This document shows positions 30,601 to 39,816 of a DNA stretch of 64,000 nt, in pieces (positions within the stretch are counted from its first letter, which is position 1; each line of letters begins with the position of its first letter). The notes below the pieces were generated by a model. That model was not told where the DNA came from and searched no databases. It was given only the letters and a program-made list of their open reading frames with translations. Location: assembly GCF_001598435.1 (NCBI RefSeq), contig NZ_BCYY01000006.1, positions 159,350 to 223,349 of the forward strand. The letters run 5' to 3'. The position numbers were made by a program, and so were the translations under genes. The DNA is from Sphingomonas pituitosa NBRC 102491 (lineage in GTDB: Bacteria; Pseudomonadota; Alphaproteobacteria; Sphingomonadales; Sphingomonadaceae).

Positions 30601-31940
30601 TGGATGGCCGTGAGCTGGCCGTGCACAAGATCCCGTACGGCGCCTATGTGATGTTCGACGATGGCCACCTGGTCAGCGCCGGCGATCGCATGGCCGAGTG
30701 GGATCCGTTCACCATGCCGGTGATCACCGAGACCGGCGGCGTCGTGAAGTATCAGGACGTGATCGAAGGCAAGACCATGACCGAGCAGGTCGACGAAGCG
30801 ACGGGCATCGCCCAGCGCGTCGTCACCGAGTTCCGCGGCGCGGGCAAGAAGGAGGATCTTCGTCCTCGCCTTACCCTCACCGGCGAAGCTGCCGCCGAAG
30901 CCGCCCGCTACATGCTGGCGCCGGGCGCGGTGATCTCGGTCGAGGATGGTGCCACGGTCTTTGGTGGTGACGTTCTGGCACGTGTGGCCCGCGAGTCCGC
31001 CAAGACCCGCGACATCACCGGCGGTCTGCCGCGCGTCGCCGAGCTGTTCGAAGCGCGCAAGCCCAAGGAAAATGCCATCATCGCGAAGGTCTCGGGCCGC
31101 GTGGTGTTCGGCAAGGACTACAAGGCCAAGCGCAAGATCGGCATCCAGCCCGAGGACGGCGGCGAGGTCGTGGAATACCTGGTCCCGAAGTCGAAGGTGA
31201 TCGACGTTCAGGAAGGCGACTACGTCAAGCGTGGCGACAACCTGATCGGCGGTTCGCCCGATCCGCACGACATCCTGGAAGTGCTCGGCATCGAGCCGCT
31301 GGCCGAATATCTGGTCAGCGAAATCCAGGAAGTCTATCGACTGCAGGGCGTGAAGATCAACGACAAGCACATCGAGGTGATCGTTCGCCAGATGCTGCAG
31401 AAGGTCGAGATCACCGATGGCGGCGACACCACGCTGCTGGCGGGCGAACAGGTCGATCGCGACGAGATGGACGAGCACAACGAAAAGCTCGCTCCGGGCC
31501 AGGCTCCCGCACAGGGCAAGCCGATCCTGCTCGGCATCACCAAGGCGTCGCTGCAGACCCGCAGCTTCATCTCGGCGGCGTCGTTCCAGGAGACCACCCG
31601 CGTGCTCACCGAAGCCGCGGTGCAGGGCAAGAAGGACACGCTGCAGGGCCTGAAGGAGAACGTGATCGTCGGCCGACTGATCCCCGCCGGTACCGGCGCG
31701 GGCATGGGTCGCCTGCGGGTCGCGGCGACGTCGCGCGATGCGGCGCTCCGCGTCGCCCAGCGCAAGATGCAGGACGCGTCGCTCATCGCTCCGGCGAGCG
31801 CGGCGGAAGAGCATGCGGCCGAGCTGGCCCGCAGCGCGCGCGACGCAGCCGGCACCGGGGATGATCCCCTGGCGTCGGTCGCTCCCTCGGGCCACGGCAC
31901 CGATGCGGATGCGGGCGAGTATCTGAACGAGGCGGAGTGA
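27657..31940 (+). CDS. rpoC: DNA-directed RNA polymerase subunit beta'
   Basis: 1427 residues. The N-terminal zinc site is [20 protein letters not shown] (~71-90). The active-site Mg-binding loop is [12 protein letters not shown] (459-470). The second zinc cluster has cysteines near [10 protein letters not shown] and [16 protein letters not shown] bridge helix/trigger loop region is present ([18 protein letters not shown]). The C-terminal tail is acidic and Ala-rich. The GGAG site seven bases upstream sets the start. It is followed by a strong terminator, so rpsL/rpsG are not in this transcript. Confidence 0.99.
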   Translation: MNELTNFANPLAKPETFDQIQIGIASPDRIRSWSFGEIKKPETINYRTFKPERDGLFCARIFGPIKDYECLCGKYKRMKYKGIVCEKCGVEVTVSKVRRERMGHIELAAPVAHIWFLKSLPSRIGLLLDMQLKQLERVLYFESYIVTEPGLTPLEKFQLLTEDELLDAQDEYGEDAFSAGIGAEAVKIMLMDLDLEGERKELLEELAVTKSELKPKKIIKRLKVVESFIDSGNKPEWMILDVVPVIPPELRPLVPLDGGRFATSDLNDLYRRVINRNNRLKRLMELRAPDIIVRNEKRMLQEAVDALFDNGRRGRTITGANKRPLKSLSDMLKGKQGRFRQNLLGKRVDYSGRSVIVTGPELKLHQCGLPKKMALELFKPFIYARLDAKGLSMTLKQAKKWVEKERKEVWDILDEVIREHPVLLNRAPTLHRLGIQAFEPVLIEGKAIQLHPLVCSAFNADFDGDQMAVHVPLSLEAQLEARVLMMSTNNILSPANGKPIIVPSQDMVLGLYYITMEKEGEPGEGMLLADMAEVHQALHAGAVTLHSKITSRVPQTDEQGNSYLKRYQTTPGRMLLGECLPHSHKVPFDVVNRLLTKKDVGDVIDEVYRHTGQKETVLFADAIMSLGFRHAFKAGISFGKDDMIIPDAKVGLVDETKALVKDFEQQYQDGLITQQEKYNKVIDAWSRCGDQVAAAMMDEIKAVKTDPVTGRQMPDNAIYIMAHSGARGSAAQIKQLAGMRGLMAKPSGEIIETPIISNFKEGLTVLEYFNSTHGARKGLADTALKTANSGYLTRRLVDVSQDCVVLEDDCGTERALEMKAIVQGGSVIASLGERILGRTTAEDVIDAKTGAVVIPIGTLLDEPMIAQIEALSTPAVKIRSPLVCEAKLGVCAKCYGRDLARGTPVNIGEAVGVIAAQSIGEPGTQLTMRTFHIGGAAQLNEQSNLEAPVDGKAEFRDLRLIEDQRGRRVVLSRSGEIAIMDMDGRELAVHKIPYGAYVMFDDGHLVSAGDRMAEWDPFTMPVITETGGVVKYQDVIEGKTMTEQVDEATGIAQRVVTEFRGAGKKEDLRPRLTLTGEAAAEAARYMLAPGAVISVEDGATVFGGDVLARVARESAKTRDITGGLPRVAELFEARKPKENAIIAKVSGRVVFGKDYKAKRKIGIQPEDGGEVVEYLVPKSKVIDVQEGDYVKRGDNLIGGSPDPHDILEVLGIEPLAEYLVSEIQEVYRLQGVKINDKHIEVIVRQMLQKVEITDGGDTTLLAGEQVDRDEMDEHNEKLAPGQAPAQGKPILLGITKASLQTRSFISAASFQETTRVLTEAAVQGKKDTLQGLKENVIVGRLIPAGTGAGMGRLRVAATSRDAALRVAQRKMQDASLIAPASAAEEHAAELARSARDAAGTGDDPLASVAPSGHGTDADAGEYLNEAE

Positions 31941-31989
31941 TCCGCTCCGTTCGGGGGCAGCAAGCCTGACCGAGCGTGACACGAAAAGA

Positions 31990-32025
31990 GCCGCCGCCCG
32001 GGAGCCGGGCGGCGGCTTCTTTTTT
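31990..32025 (+). terminator. Rho-independent terminator after rpoC
   Basis: An 11-12-bp GC stem (GCCGCCGCCCGG / CCGGGCGGCGGC) is followed by TTCTTTTTT. Confidence 0.95.
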
Positions 32026-32205
32026 GCCCTTCCCTGCCGGCGTCGAAAGGTTCGAAATCGATCCACCCCAAAAGAGCGCGACCCGCCACGGTGCCGGCAT
32101 TTCCTCCAACACGGAGGCGGTTGCCCCCTGGCGGGGATCAACTTCCTTCGAGGTCTTTGATACTCAAGATGGGAGATGCGGGGGCAACGACCCGAGGAGA
32201 GGATC

Positions 32206-33480
32206 ATGCGGAACATGGCAACCGGCATGGCGGGCGCGCTGGCGCTCGTCCTGGCAAGCCCGGCAGGTGCGGCGGCGCTTCGCGGCGGGATGGGCGGACC
32301 GGCCGGCTATGGCACGCTGGTACTCCAGCCGAACGACGATGATTTCAGCGCTGTGCTGAACAGCCCGTTCCAGATCAATTTCTTCGGCTATTCGGGAACG
32401 TCGTTCTTCGTCAACAATAACGGGAACATCAGCTTCGGCAGCGGCCTCAGCGGCTATACGCCCTCCCCGTTCGACGGGCATGCCGCCGCGCCGTTGATCG
32501 CGCCGTTCTGGGCGGACGTCGATACGCGCTGTGCCGGCTGCGGCGCGGTGTATCTGGGGACGCAATCGCCGAACAGCTTCACCGTCACCTGGAACAATGT
32601 CGGCTATTACGGCATGCACGGCGACAGGCTGAACAACTTCCAGATGACGCTGGCGGGCTCCAGCACCCCCGGCGATTTCGACATCGAATTCCGCTACAAC
32701 CGGCTGGAATGGACGACCGGCGACGCCAGCGGCGGCGAGAACGGGCTCGGCGGTGTGCCGGCCCAGGCCGGGTTCGACGCGGGCGACGGCACGCACTTCT
32801 TCTCGCTGCCGGGCTCCTTCTCCTCCACCGGAGCGCTGAACTTCGCCAACATCACCAACGTGCCCGGCGGCGACCTGGGGCTGTACAAATTCTCGATCCG
32901 CAACGGCGGCGTGCTGGCCGACGGCAGCTCTGCCGCGGCGCCGCTGCTGCCGAGCGCGATCACCAGCACCAATGGCAGGGCCGGTTTCCAGTTCCAGTTC
33001 CAGGTCGAGCAGAACCAGCGGGTCTTTGTCGATCCGGTGGTCGCCGTCGGCTATGACTTCACCACCGCCTTCGGCAGCCCCATCATCCTCACCGCGCTGT
33101 TCCCCGACCTCGGCGACCCGGACGGCTACACCATCTTCCTGCTCGATGATCTGGTCCACCCGTTCGCAACGCATGTCGGCGCCTACGGAAATTCATTCCT
33201 CGTCGATTTCGCATCGGCAGGCGGCGTGTCGGGCTTCCGCATCGCGGGGATCAACCCGTCGCTCGGGCTCGACCCGGCAAACCCCAGCGCATTCGTCACC
33301 GGGCTGACCTTCGACGTCGCGGGACCCGCCATGGTCAACCTTACCCAGACGCCCATCCGCTTCGACACCGCAAGCGGCGCGGTGCCCGAACCGGGTACCT
33401 GGGGCATGTTGCTGGCGGGGTTTGCCATGGCGGGCAGCGCGCTGCGGCGTCGCGACAGGCGCACGCCCGTCCGCGCCTGA
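32206..33480 (+). CDS. PEP-CTERM sorted surface protein with NIDO-like domain
   Basis: 424 residues. Signal peptide (ALALVLASPAGAAA). The next ~170 residues read like a nidogen-type (NIDO) extracellular beta domain: NSPFQINFFGYSGTSFFVNN, NISFGSGLSGYTP, LIAPFWADVDTR, FTVTWNNVGYY, FDIEFRYNRLEW. The C-terminus has the PEP-CTERM sorting signal: VPEPGTWGMLL, a hydrophobic helix, then RRRDRR. An exosortase should cleave and anchor or release it; none is in the window. The ATG at 32206 has GAGGAGAGG just upstream, preferred over an ATG at 32176. Confidence 0.85.
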   Translation: MRNMATGMAGALALVLASPAGAAALRGGMGGPAGYGTLVLQPNDDDFSAVLNSPFQINFFGYSGTSFFVNNNGNISFGSGLSGYTPSPFDGHAAAPLIAPFWADVDTRCAGCGAVYLGTQSPNSFTVTWNNVGYYGMHGDRLNNFQMTLAGSSTPGDFDIEFRYNRLEWTTGDASGGENGLGGVPAQAGFDAGDGTHFFSLPGSFSSTGALNFANITNVPGGDLGLYKFSIRNGGVLADGSSAAAPLLPSAITSTNGRAGFQFQFQVEQNQRVFVDPVVAVGYDFTTAFGSPIILTALFPDLGDPDGYTIFLLDDLVHPFATHVGAYGNSFLVDFASAGGVSGFRIAGINPSLGLDPANPSAFVTGLTFDVAGPAMVNLTQTPIRFDTASGAVPEPGTWGMLLAGFAMAGSALRRRDRRTPVRA

Positions 33481-33537
33481 GGCCGGATCGCCCCGCTCGA
33501 CGGCCAGGTCGGTACGGGGGACGTCGACGGCCGGCGA

Positions 33538-34689
33538 TCAGAAGGCGATCGTCAGCCGCAGCGTGCCCACGATCACCCCCCGCGTCTTCTCCACGCCGCC
33601 GCGATCCGTAACGAGTTGCACGTCCGGCTGCACCGTCAGCCATTTCGCGAGACGGTCGGAATAGGTCAGCTCGAAGGTGGTTTCCGCGCGCGACGGGCGG
33701 GCGCCTTCCTCCAGCAGCATCGTGCGATAGCCCGGCGTCGTGGTGCCCCGGCTCATGCCGAACGAGAATTGGGAATCCGGGCGCCCGGCCACAAGCCGCT
33801 CGATGAGGAAGCCGGCCTGCCAGCCTCCCTGGAACGGGGTGGTCGACCCCCCGGACATCCCCGCCCGTCCAAAGGCGGTCAGCGAACGCTTGCCCTCGCC
33901 GCCCAGCACCTGCAGCTCCGCAATGGCATAGCCGCCATGGTCAAGGCGTCGGAGCGGCATGCCGTCCGCATCGACGGCGGTATAGTCGTCGTGCCGCTTG
34001 CTGTAGCGCCAATAGCCGCCGGCGAGCTTGAACCCCGGCCGTTCCACGCCCAGCTCCGCAATAGCCAATATGCCGTCACGGAAACTGAAATCGACGCCAT
34101 GCGGGTCTCCAAGGCACCCGGCCGAACCGTTGAGGATGGCCGCACGCGCATAGGCGATCTGCCCGAAGCGATGTTCCACCCGCACCGTGAGCGCGGTCGA
34201 CGGGTAGATCGAGGGCCCGTTCGGCCCCGAAGCCGCCAGTTCCGAACCCGCGCCGAAGGACGGCGAGATCAGCAGTCCCGCCGATCCGTTGACATAGAAT
34301 TCGCTGTTGAGATCGTAGACGCCGGTCCGCACCGTGGTGCGCGCTCCAAGCCGTTGCTCCACCCACGCTTCGAACAGGCGAAGATAGTGGCTCGCCACCT
34401 CGATATTGTTGACGCCCTGGAGCGTTCCCGCCGCGTCGTTGGGGCGGCCGCCGGTCGTGCGCATCACGTCGATATGCGCCTTGGCACCCGCCCACCCGGT
34501 CAGGCGATGGAGATCGGCGTCGACGGTCAGATCGGTGCTGTCGAGCATATAGGTACGATTGCGGTCGTCGCCGCGCGCGACACTGGCGACGTCAATCGTT
34601 TCCACCAAGTGCACATCAACAGCATTCTGGGAATATACGTAGCTAGGCCACGTACACCCCAATACCAGGGCGAGCAGAAATCGCTTCAT
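33538..34689 (-). CDS. OprB-family carbohydrate-selective porin
   Basis: 383 residues with signal peptide (LLALVLGCTWPSYVYSQ). The OprB pattern is clear: DLHRLTGWAGAKAHIDVMRT, GVNNIEVASHYLRLFEAWVE, VRTGVYDLNSEFYVNGSAGL and LLISPSFGAGSELAASGPNG. The barrel end is VGTLRLTIAF with terminal Phe. It forms an outer-membrane channel for sugars or other small hydrophilic molecules. It is divergent from the chemoreceptor gene, with about 100 bases between start codons. An in-frame ATG 18 bases upstream is possible; MKRFLLALVLG is the more typical signal-peptide start. Confidence 0.88.
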   Translation of the reverse strand: MKRFLLALVLGCTWPSYVYSQNAVDVHLVETIDVASVARGDDRNRTYMLDSTDLTVDADLHRLTGWAGAKAHIDVMRTTGGRPNDAAGTLQGVNNIEVASHYLRLFEAWVEQRLGARTTVRTGVYDLNSEFYVNGSAGLLISPSFGAGSELAASGPNGPSIYPSTALTVRVEHRFGQIAYARAAILNGSAGCLGDPHGVDFSFRDGILAIAELGVERPGFKLAGGYWRYSKRHDDYTAVDADGMPLRRLDHGGYAIAELQVLGGEGKRSLTAFGRAGMSGGSTTPFQGGWQAGFLIERLVAGRPDSQFSFGMSRGTTTPGYRTMLLEEGARPSRAETTFELTYSDRLAKWLTVQPDVQLVTDRGGVEKTRGVIVGTLRLTIAF

Positions 34690-34757
34690 TACCAAGCATC
34701 CCATCATCCCTCGACCATAGTTTTAGGATGAACGACTCTACTTTACGAAATCTTGTC

Positions 34758-34763
34758 TATAAT
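34758..34763 (+). promoter_or_regulatory. -10 element upstream of the chemoreceptor gene
   Basis: A perfect TATAAT in a short AT-rich island, about 31 bases before the GTG at 34789. The -35 is not recognisable. If used, it excludes the TTG at 34753 as start. Confidence 0.4.
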
Positions 34764-34788
34764 TTACCCGGAGAGGGCGCATCACATT

Positions 34789-36612
34789 GTGGATACGTCA
34801 CGAGCATGGAGCAATCTCGTGCAGTCGATCGCGTATTCAACTCGGAAGCTAACAGCCGCTATCATTGTGCTTTTCCTGCTGTGCGGCGGCACCGGAATCG
34901 TTTCATCCTGGCTGCTGAGCGCGGCGCTGGACAGGCAGGCCGGCGCGTCCGCGCTGCTGCGCAACCATATGGAAGCGGACATGATGCACGACGCGATCCG
35001 CAGCGACGTGCTCGCGGCGCTCGCTTCGCGCGATCCGGGGGTCGACATCAAGCTGGAGGATGCGCGCAAGGACCTGGACGAGCATCTCGCGACGCTGCGC
35101 AAGCGCATCGCCGAAGACGTCGCGTTCAAGGGTGATGCCGCCATCGAAGCCGCAGCGGCCAAGGTGGGCGGCCCGATGACCGCCTATGCCGATGCCGCCC
35201 AGAAGATCGCCGACGCGACAGCGATCGATCCCGCCGCCGCCAAGCAGCAGTTGCCGGCGTTCTTCCAGCAATTCTCGGTGCTCGAAGAATCGATGGCCGC
35301 CGCCTCGGACGCGATCGAGCATTATTCCGATTCAACGGCCCGTGCTGGCGCGGTACTGGGCTGGATCACGATCGCGCTGCTCGTCGCCGCGCTCGCAGCC
35401 GCGGTGGGCGGAGCGCTCTATGCGGCGCGCATGGCGTATCGCCGGCTCGTCCACCCGCTGATCGCCCTGTCCGAGACGGTGGAACGGCTGACGACGGAGC
35501 CCGGCACGACCTTGCCGGAAACGGATCGTCAGGACGAGCTCGGCACCCTCGCTCGCGCCATCGCGGCGTTCAGCGGACAGGTCGAAATCGCCAATGCCGA
35601 GAAGCAGGCGATGACCGAACTGATCGTCGACACGGTCGGGTCCGGACTGCGGAATCTGGCCAATGGCGACCTTACCGCGCATATCGACCCCGACCTGACC
35701 GGGCCGTTCTCGCGACTGAAGCACGACTTCAACACCGCTGCGGACAGTTTGCGCGGCCTGATCGGCACGGTTCACACCGGCGCCGGTTCGCTGCGGCGGG
35801 CGTCGACCGAAATTACCACGGCGGCCGAGGATCTCGCGCGCCGCACGGAGGCGAACGCCGCCAGCCTCGAGACGACGACTGCGGAGGTCAACCAGATCGA
35901 CGAACGCCTCAAGACGTCGGTGCGCGCCGCATCCGAGACCGTGGACAGCGCAGACCAGACAATCGAGGCGGTAAGCTCCGGCCGCTCGCGCGTCAGCAAT
36001 GCAGTGACCGCGATGAGCCGGGTGTCGGACAGCGCCAAGGGCATCGACGCGGTGATCGAGGGGCTGGACAAGATCGCGTTCCAGACCCGGGTTCTCGCCA
36101 TGAACGCCGCCGTCGAGGCGGGGCGAGCCGGCGAAGCGGGGCGTGGTTTCGCCGTGGTCGCCGATCTCGTCTCCGCGCTGGCGATGCGCGCGGAGGAGGA
36201 AGCAGGGCGTGCCCGCGACCAGCTGACCGTCACCCAGGTCGAAATCGGCACGGCCGTGGCCGCCGTCGAGGATGTCGACGGCGCCTTCACCTCGATTTCG
36301 GAAAATGCCCAGTCGGTGCACAAGCTGCTCGGCCAGGTGGCGGCCGACAACCGGGTACAGTCGGATTCGATCTCGCGGCTCAGCGAGACGATCCGGGTGA
36401 TGGACCATTCCACCCAGCAGAATGCCGCGATGGTGGAGCAGACCTCGGCTGCGGCGCGCAATCTGATGGCGGAGATAAACCAGCTGGTGGAACAGGCAGG
36501 CCGCTTCCGCATCGACGGTGACACCGGCGCCTCGGCACCGCGGGCGCCGCGTGCGTCCTACGCGCTGCCGATGCCGGCCACCGCGACGGTGGACGAAGGG
36601 GAATGGGTCTAG
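34789..36612 (+). CDS. Methyl-accepting chemotaxis protein
   Basis: About 607 residues. Domains in order: a membrane helix (LTAAIIVLFLLCGGTGIVSSWL), a ~150-residue helical periplasmic sensor, a second membrane helix (WITIALLVAALAAAVGGALY), HAMP (RLVHPLIALSETVERLTT), and a long signalling coiled coil. Its tip reads FQTRVLAMNAAVEAGRAGEA then GRGFAVVADLVSALAMRAEEEA, matching the conserved MCP hairpin. It would signal through CheW/CheA, which are not in the window. The start is uncertain: GTG at 34789 follows GGAGAGG by 12 bases; TTG 34753 and GTG 34819 are alternatives. Its stop overlaps the modC stop on the other strand by CTAG. Confidence 0.9.
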   Translation: MDTSRAWSNLVQSIAYSTRKLTAAIIVLFLLCGGTGIVSSWLLSAALDRQAGASALLRNHMEADMMHDAIRSDVLAALASRDPGVDIKLEDARKDLDEHLATLRKRIAEDVAFKGDAAIEAAAAKVGGPMTAYADAAQKIADATAIDPAAAKQQLPAFFQQFSVLEESMAAASDAIEHYSDSTARAGAVLGWITIALLVAALAAAVGGALYAARMAYRRLVHPLIALSETVERLTTEPGTTLPETDRQDELGTLARAIAAFSGQVEIANAEKQAMTELIVDTVGSGLRNLANGDLTAHIDPDLTGPFSRLKHDFNTAADSLRGLIGTVHTGAGSLRRASTEITTAAEDLARRTEANAASLETTTAEVNQIDERLKTSVRAASETVDSADQTIEAVSSGRSRVSNAVTAMSRVSDSAKGIDAVIEGLDKIAFQTRVLAMNAAVEAGRAGEAGRGFAVVADLVSALAMRAEEEAGRARDQLTVTQVEIGTAVAAVEDVDGAFTSISENAQSVHKLLGQVAADNRVQSDSISRLSETIRVMDHSTQQNAAMVEQTSAAARNLMAEINQLVEQAGRFRIDGDTGASAPRAPRASYALPMPATATVDEGEWV

Positions 36613-37223
36613 TCGCCGAAGGGGACGATCCGGTCGCCCAGCCGCTCCGCCTCGCCGCGATCATGGGTGACGAGCAGGATCGGCAGGCCGATGTCGTCGC
36701 GGAGCCGCTCGAGCAGGCCGAGGATCTCCTCGCGGCGCGGGCGGTCCAGCGACGCCAGCGGCTCGTCGAGGAGCAGGAAGTCCGGGCCGGTGAGCAGCGC
36801 GCGGCCGATCGCGACACGCTTTGCCTCGCCCCCTGAAAGCGTGCGCGGCCAGCGATCGAGGAGGTGCGCGATGCCGAGCAGCGCGATCACCCCGTCCACG
36901 TCCACCGCCGCCGCCCGCCGCCATCCATAGAGCAGGTTGGCGCGCGCCCGCAGGTGGGGGAACAGCCGCGGCTCCTGGAACACATAGCCCGCCCGGCGCG
37001 CCTCCGGCTTCAGGTCCAGCCCGGCAGCGGCGTCGAACAGGGTACGACCGCCCACGCGGATATGCCCCGCATCCGGCGGCAGCAGCCCTGCCACCATGTT
37101 GAGCACGCTGCTCTTGCCGGCGCCCGAGGGGCCGAACAGCACGGTGACCCCGGCACCGGGCTCGATGCGGCAGGCGATCTCCGTCTCGCCCAGCTGCCGG
37201 CGCACGTCGATGTCAAAGGACAT
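36609..37223 (-). CDS. modC: Molybdate ABC transporter ATP-binding protein, short form without TOBE domain
   Basis: 204 residues. Walker A is GPSGAGKSS (~31), with Q-loop YVFQEPRLFP, signature LSGGEAKRVAIGRAL, Walker B FLLLDEPLASLD and the switch His in LLVTHDRGEAERLGD. It would power molybdate (or tungstate) import with ModB and ModA. Usual ModC proteins are about 350 residues and carry a C-terminal TOBE/MOP oxyanion-sensing domain. Here the protein ends right after the ATPase core (RIVPFGD), so that regulatory part is absent. Its ATG overlaps the modB end by 11 bases, indicating one operon. Confidence 0.88.
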   Translation of the reverse strand: MSFDIDVRRQLGETEIACRIEPGAGVTVLFGPSGAGKSSVLNMVAGLLPPDAGHIRVGGRTLFDAAAGLDLKPEARRAGYVFQEPRLFPHLRARANLLYGWRRAAAVDVDGVIALLGIAHLLDRWPRTLSGGEAKRVAIGRALLTGPDFLLLDEPLASLDRPRREEILGLLERLRDDIGLPILLVTHDRGEAERLGDRIVPFGD

Positions 37224-37902
37224 GGGTGCCCCGCCCCGTCCGCCGCGCGACCAGCTCGGATGCCAGCAGCGCGACGAAGGCCAGCGCGATCGACACCGCC
37301 GCCAGCCGCAGCACCTGCCCCTCGCCCCCCGGCACCTGCAGCGCCGAATAGATGGCGAGCGGCAAGGTCTGCGTCTCGCCGGGGACGTTGGAGACGAAGG
37401 AGATGGTGGCGCCGAACTCGCCGAGCGCGCGGGCGAAGCCGAGAACCAGGCCCGCCAGCACGCCGGGCAGCGCCAGCGGCAGGGTGACGGTGGCGAAGGT
37501 GCGCACCGGCCCCGCCCCCAGGCTGCGCGCCGCCTGCTCCAGCCGCTGGTCCACCGCCTCGAGCGAAAGCCGGATCGCGCGGACCATCAGCGGCAGCGCC
37601 ATCACCCCCGCGGCGATCGCGGCCCCGGTCCAGCGGAAGAGCACGGTCGTGCCCAGGCCGCGTTCGAGCAGGCTGCCGATCGGCCCGGCAGGCGCAAAGG
37701 CGAGCAGCAGCATCCAGCCAGTCACCACCGGCGGCACCACCAGCGGCAGATGCACCAGTGCGTCGAGCAGCAGCTTGCCGGGGAAGCGCACGCGGGCGAG
37801 CAGCCAGGCAAGCGCGAAGGCCACCGGCAACACCGCCAGCACCGCCACCCCGCCCACCTTCAGCGACAGGAGGACGATGCCCCACTCCTCGGCGCTCAGC
37901 AT
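37213..37902 (-). CDS. modB: Molybdate ABC transporter permease
   Basis: 229 residues with five to six membrane helices of the BPD-transport type (VGGVAVLAVLPVAFALAWLL, LVHLPLVVPPVVTGWMLLLA, and others). The EAA cytoplasmic loop that docks the ATPase reads EQAARSLGAGPVRTFATVTL then PLALPGVLAG. ARALGEFGATISFVSNVPGE is typical of ModB. It starts 10 bases after the modA stop and overlaps modC. Confidence 0.92.
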   Translation of the reverse strand: MLSAEEWGIVLLSLKVGGVAVLAVLPVAFALAWLLARVRFPGKLLLDALVHLPLVVPPVVTGWMLLLAFAPAGPIGSLLERGLGTTVLFRWTGAAIAAGVMALPLMVRAIRLSLEAVDQRLEQAARSLGAGPVRTFATVTLPLALPGVLAGLVLGFARALGEFGATISFVSNVPGETQTLPLAIYSALQVPGGEGQVLRLAAVSIALAFVALLASELVARRTGRGTHVL

Positions 37903-37912
37903 CCGGGCGCGC

Positions 37913-38689
37913 TCAAAGCGGCGTGAAGCCGTAGCGGGCGAAGATCGCCTTGCCGCGCGCGCTGACCAGGAAGCGGCGGAACGCCTCCGCATCGGGGCTG
38001 GCGGCGGTGGTCAGCCGCGCCACGGGATAGCGGATCGGCGGGTGGGTGGCCGCCGGGAACACGCCGGCGATCCGTACCCGGGTAGAGGCACGCGCATCGG
38101 TCGCATAGACGATGCCGAACGGCGCCGCGCCCCGCTCGACCAGTGCCAGCGCCGCGCGGACATTCTCGGCCCGCACCACCTTGGGCGCCAGCCGGTCCCA
38201 GGCGCCGATCTTCTGCAGCGCGGCCTTGCCGTAGAGGCCGGCGGGCACCGCATCCGGATCGGCCATCGCCAGCCGCCCCTGCCCGATCGCGGCGAGCAGC
38301 GGCCCTGCGCGGTCGAGCGGCACGTTGCGCCGATCCCCGGCCGCGGCGGCCAGCACCAGTCGGTTGCCGAGAAACGCCGCGCGGGTGCCTGCCGCGAGCT
38401 TCCCGGCCTTCTCCACCGCATCCATCCACGGCGCGTCGGCGGAGACGAACAGATCGGCGGGCGCGCCCGACTGGATCTGCCGGGCCAGCGCGGAAGAGGC
38501 GGCGAAGGACAGCACCGGCCGTGCATGCCCCAGGCGCGCCCAGGCATCGGCGGCGGCGTTCATCGATTCCTGCAGGCTTGCGGCGGCGAGCACCAGCGGC
38601 GGCCGGGCCGCGGCATGGCCGGGCACGGCAAGGCCGGCAAGAACCGCCGCAAGCAGCCACCGGCGGGTCGGGATCGGCGAGACGGGCAT
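37913..38689 (-). CDS. modA: Molybdate-binding periplasmic protein
   Basis: 258 residues. An Arg-rich signal peptide (PTRRWLLAAVLAGLAVPGHA) precedes a ModA-type solute-binding domain: LVLAAASLQESMNAAADAWA, FAASSALARQIQSGAPADLF, VSADAPWMD, NRLVLAA, and the C-terminal LVSARGKAIFARYGFTPL. These Ser/Ala/Tyr positions line the oxyanion pocket in the family. GGAGG precedes the ATG at 38689. It is the first gene of modABC. I do not see a clear Moco riboswitch or ModE palindrome in the 84 bases upstream. Confidence 0.93.
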   Translation of the reverse strand: MPVSPIPTRRWLLAAVLAGLAVPGHAAARPPLVLAAASLQESMNAAADAWARLGHARPVLSFAASSALARQIQSGAPADLFVSADAPWMDAVEKAGKLAAGTRAAFLGNRLVLAAAAGDRRNVPLDRAGPLLAAIGQGRLAMADPDAVPAGLYGKAALQKIGAWDRLAPKVVRAENVRAALALVERGAAPFGIVYATDARASTRVRIAGVFPAATHPPIRYPVARLTTAASPDAEAFRRFLVSARGKAIFARYGFTPL

Positions 38690-38772
38690 GGGCGCAGAAC
38701 CTCCGGCGAAGCGATGCGATCCGGTTCGCGGCTAGGCGCCCACCTGTCAAGCGCGCCAGGAACGCCGCCCAG

Positions 38773-39816
38773 CTAGCGCCGCAGCGCCCTAACGGCCCCG
38801 ATCATCCCGCTGGCCAGCAGGTCCGCCGGCCTGGCGTCTCCCAGCGCCGCCGCTGCAGGCCGCGCCGCGACGGCATGGCGCAGCTTCAGCCGGCCCGAGC
38901 GGACGCCGGCGCGGCACAGCCGCCACCACAGCCGCGAAATTGCGCGGTCGACCGCCGCCAGCGCCTCCGCGTCGCGCTGGCTTTCCCCGAAGTTCGCGCG
39001 CAACACCGCGATGCCCTCGAACAGGCGGCGCAGCAACGCCCGGTCACCGATCGGTGCCCTGCCCATCACATAGCGCACCAGCAGCCCGGCGATGTCCGGC
39101 GCCTGCTCCCCCAGCAGGGCGCGGTGCCGCGCGCGCAGCAGGGCTTCGGCATGCGCCTTCATCGTGCCGTTGAACACCTGCGAGGCGCCCCCGGCATGCT
39201 GGCGATAGCGGGTGAGCACCGTATCGATCTGGTCGATCCGGCCGAACGCCCGCAACCGGTGGTACAGGTCGAAATCCTCGACATAGCGGCATTCGGGGCG
39301 CTCGAACGGATCGAGCTGCCGCGCGGCCTCGGCGCGAAACAGCACCGAGGACCAGACCAAAGGGTTCTGCACCAGCATCAGCCAGTCGATTAGCCCGGGC
39401 GAGAGCGGGCGCGGCCACTGGCCCGGCACCACCCTGCCGTCCAGCAGGCAGTCGGTCGCGGTGCTCACCAGCACGGTTTCGGGATGCGCGTCGAGCCAGG
39501 CGACCTGCCGGGCGAAGCGATCAGGCAGGCAGAGATCGTCCTGGTCCAGCCCGGCGACATAGCGGCCGCGCGCGGCGGCGAAGGCGCGGTTGCGCGCCAC
39601 CACCGGTCCGCCGTTCACCGCGCTCTCGACCACCCGCACGCGCGGGTCGCCCACGCCGCGCAGCACGGCGACGGTCTCGTCGCGCGAGCCGTCGTCGACC
39701 GCCACCAGCTCCCAGTCGGCGAAGGTCTGCGCCTGCAGGCTGGCCAGCGTCTCCGGCAGCAGCGCGGCGCCGTTATAGGTCGCCATGATCACGGAGACGG
39801 TGGGCGCCGCGCTCAT
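38773..39816 (-). CDS. Family 2 glycosyltransferase
   Basis: 347 residues. The GT-A core reads VSVIMATYNGAALLPETLAS, WELVAVDDGSRDETVAVLR, GGPVVARNRAFAAARGRYVA and the DxD-like GLDQDDLCLP. A downstream acidic segment (ECRYVEDFDLYHRL) resembles the catalytic ED motif. The C-terminus is helical. It starts inside the stop of the aminotransferase-flavoprotein gene (ATGA overlap), so the two are co-translated. It probably adds a modified sugar, perhaps the product of its partner, to a glycan or small molecule. Confidence 0.88.
   Translation of the reverse strand: MSAAPTVSVIMATYNGAALLPETLASLQAQTFADWELVAVDDGSRDETVAVLRGVGDPRVRVVESAVNGGPVVARNRAFAAARGRYVAGLDQDDLCLPDRFARQVAWLDAHPETVLVSTATDCLLDGRVVPGQWPRPLSPGLIDWLMLVQNPLVWSSVLFRAEAARQLDPFERPECRYVEDFDLYHRLRAFGRIDQIDTVLTRYRQHAGGASQVFNGTMKAHAEALLRARHRALLGEQAPDIAGLLVRYVMGRAPIGDRALLRRLFEGIAVLRANFGESQRDAEALAAVDRAISRLWWRLCRAGVRSGRLKLRHAVAARPAAAALGDARPADLLASGMIGAVRALRR

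Noticed and set aside
38690..38772. Molybdenum-cofactor riboswitch upstream of modA
   Set aside because: The 84-base gap is too short and lacks the expected multi-helix pattern; only a TTGACA-like box and a GGAGG site are visible.
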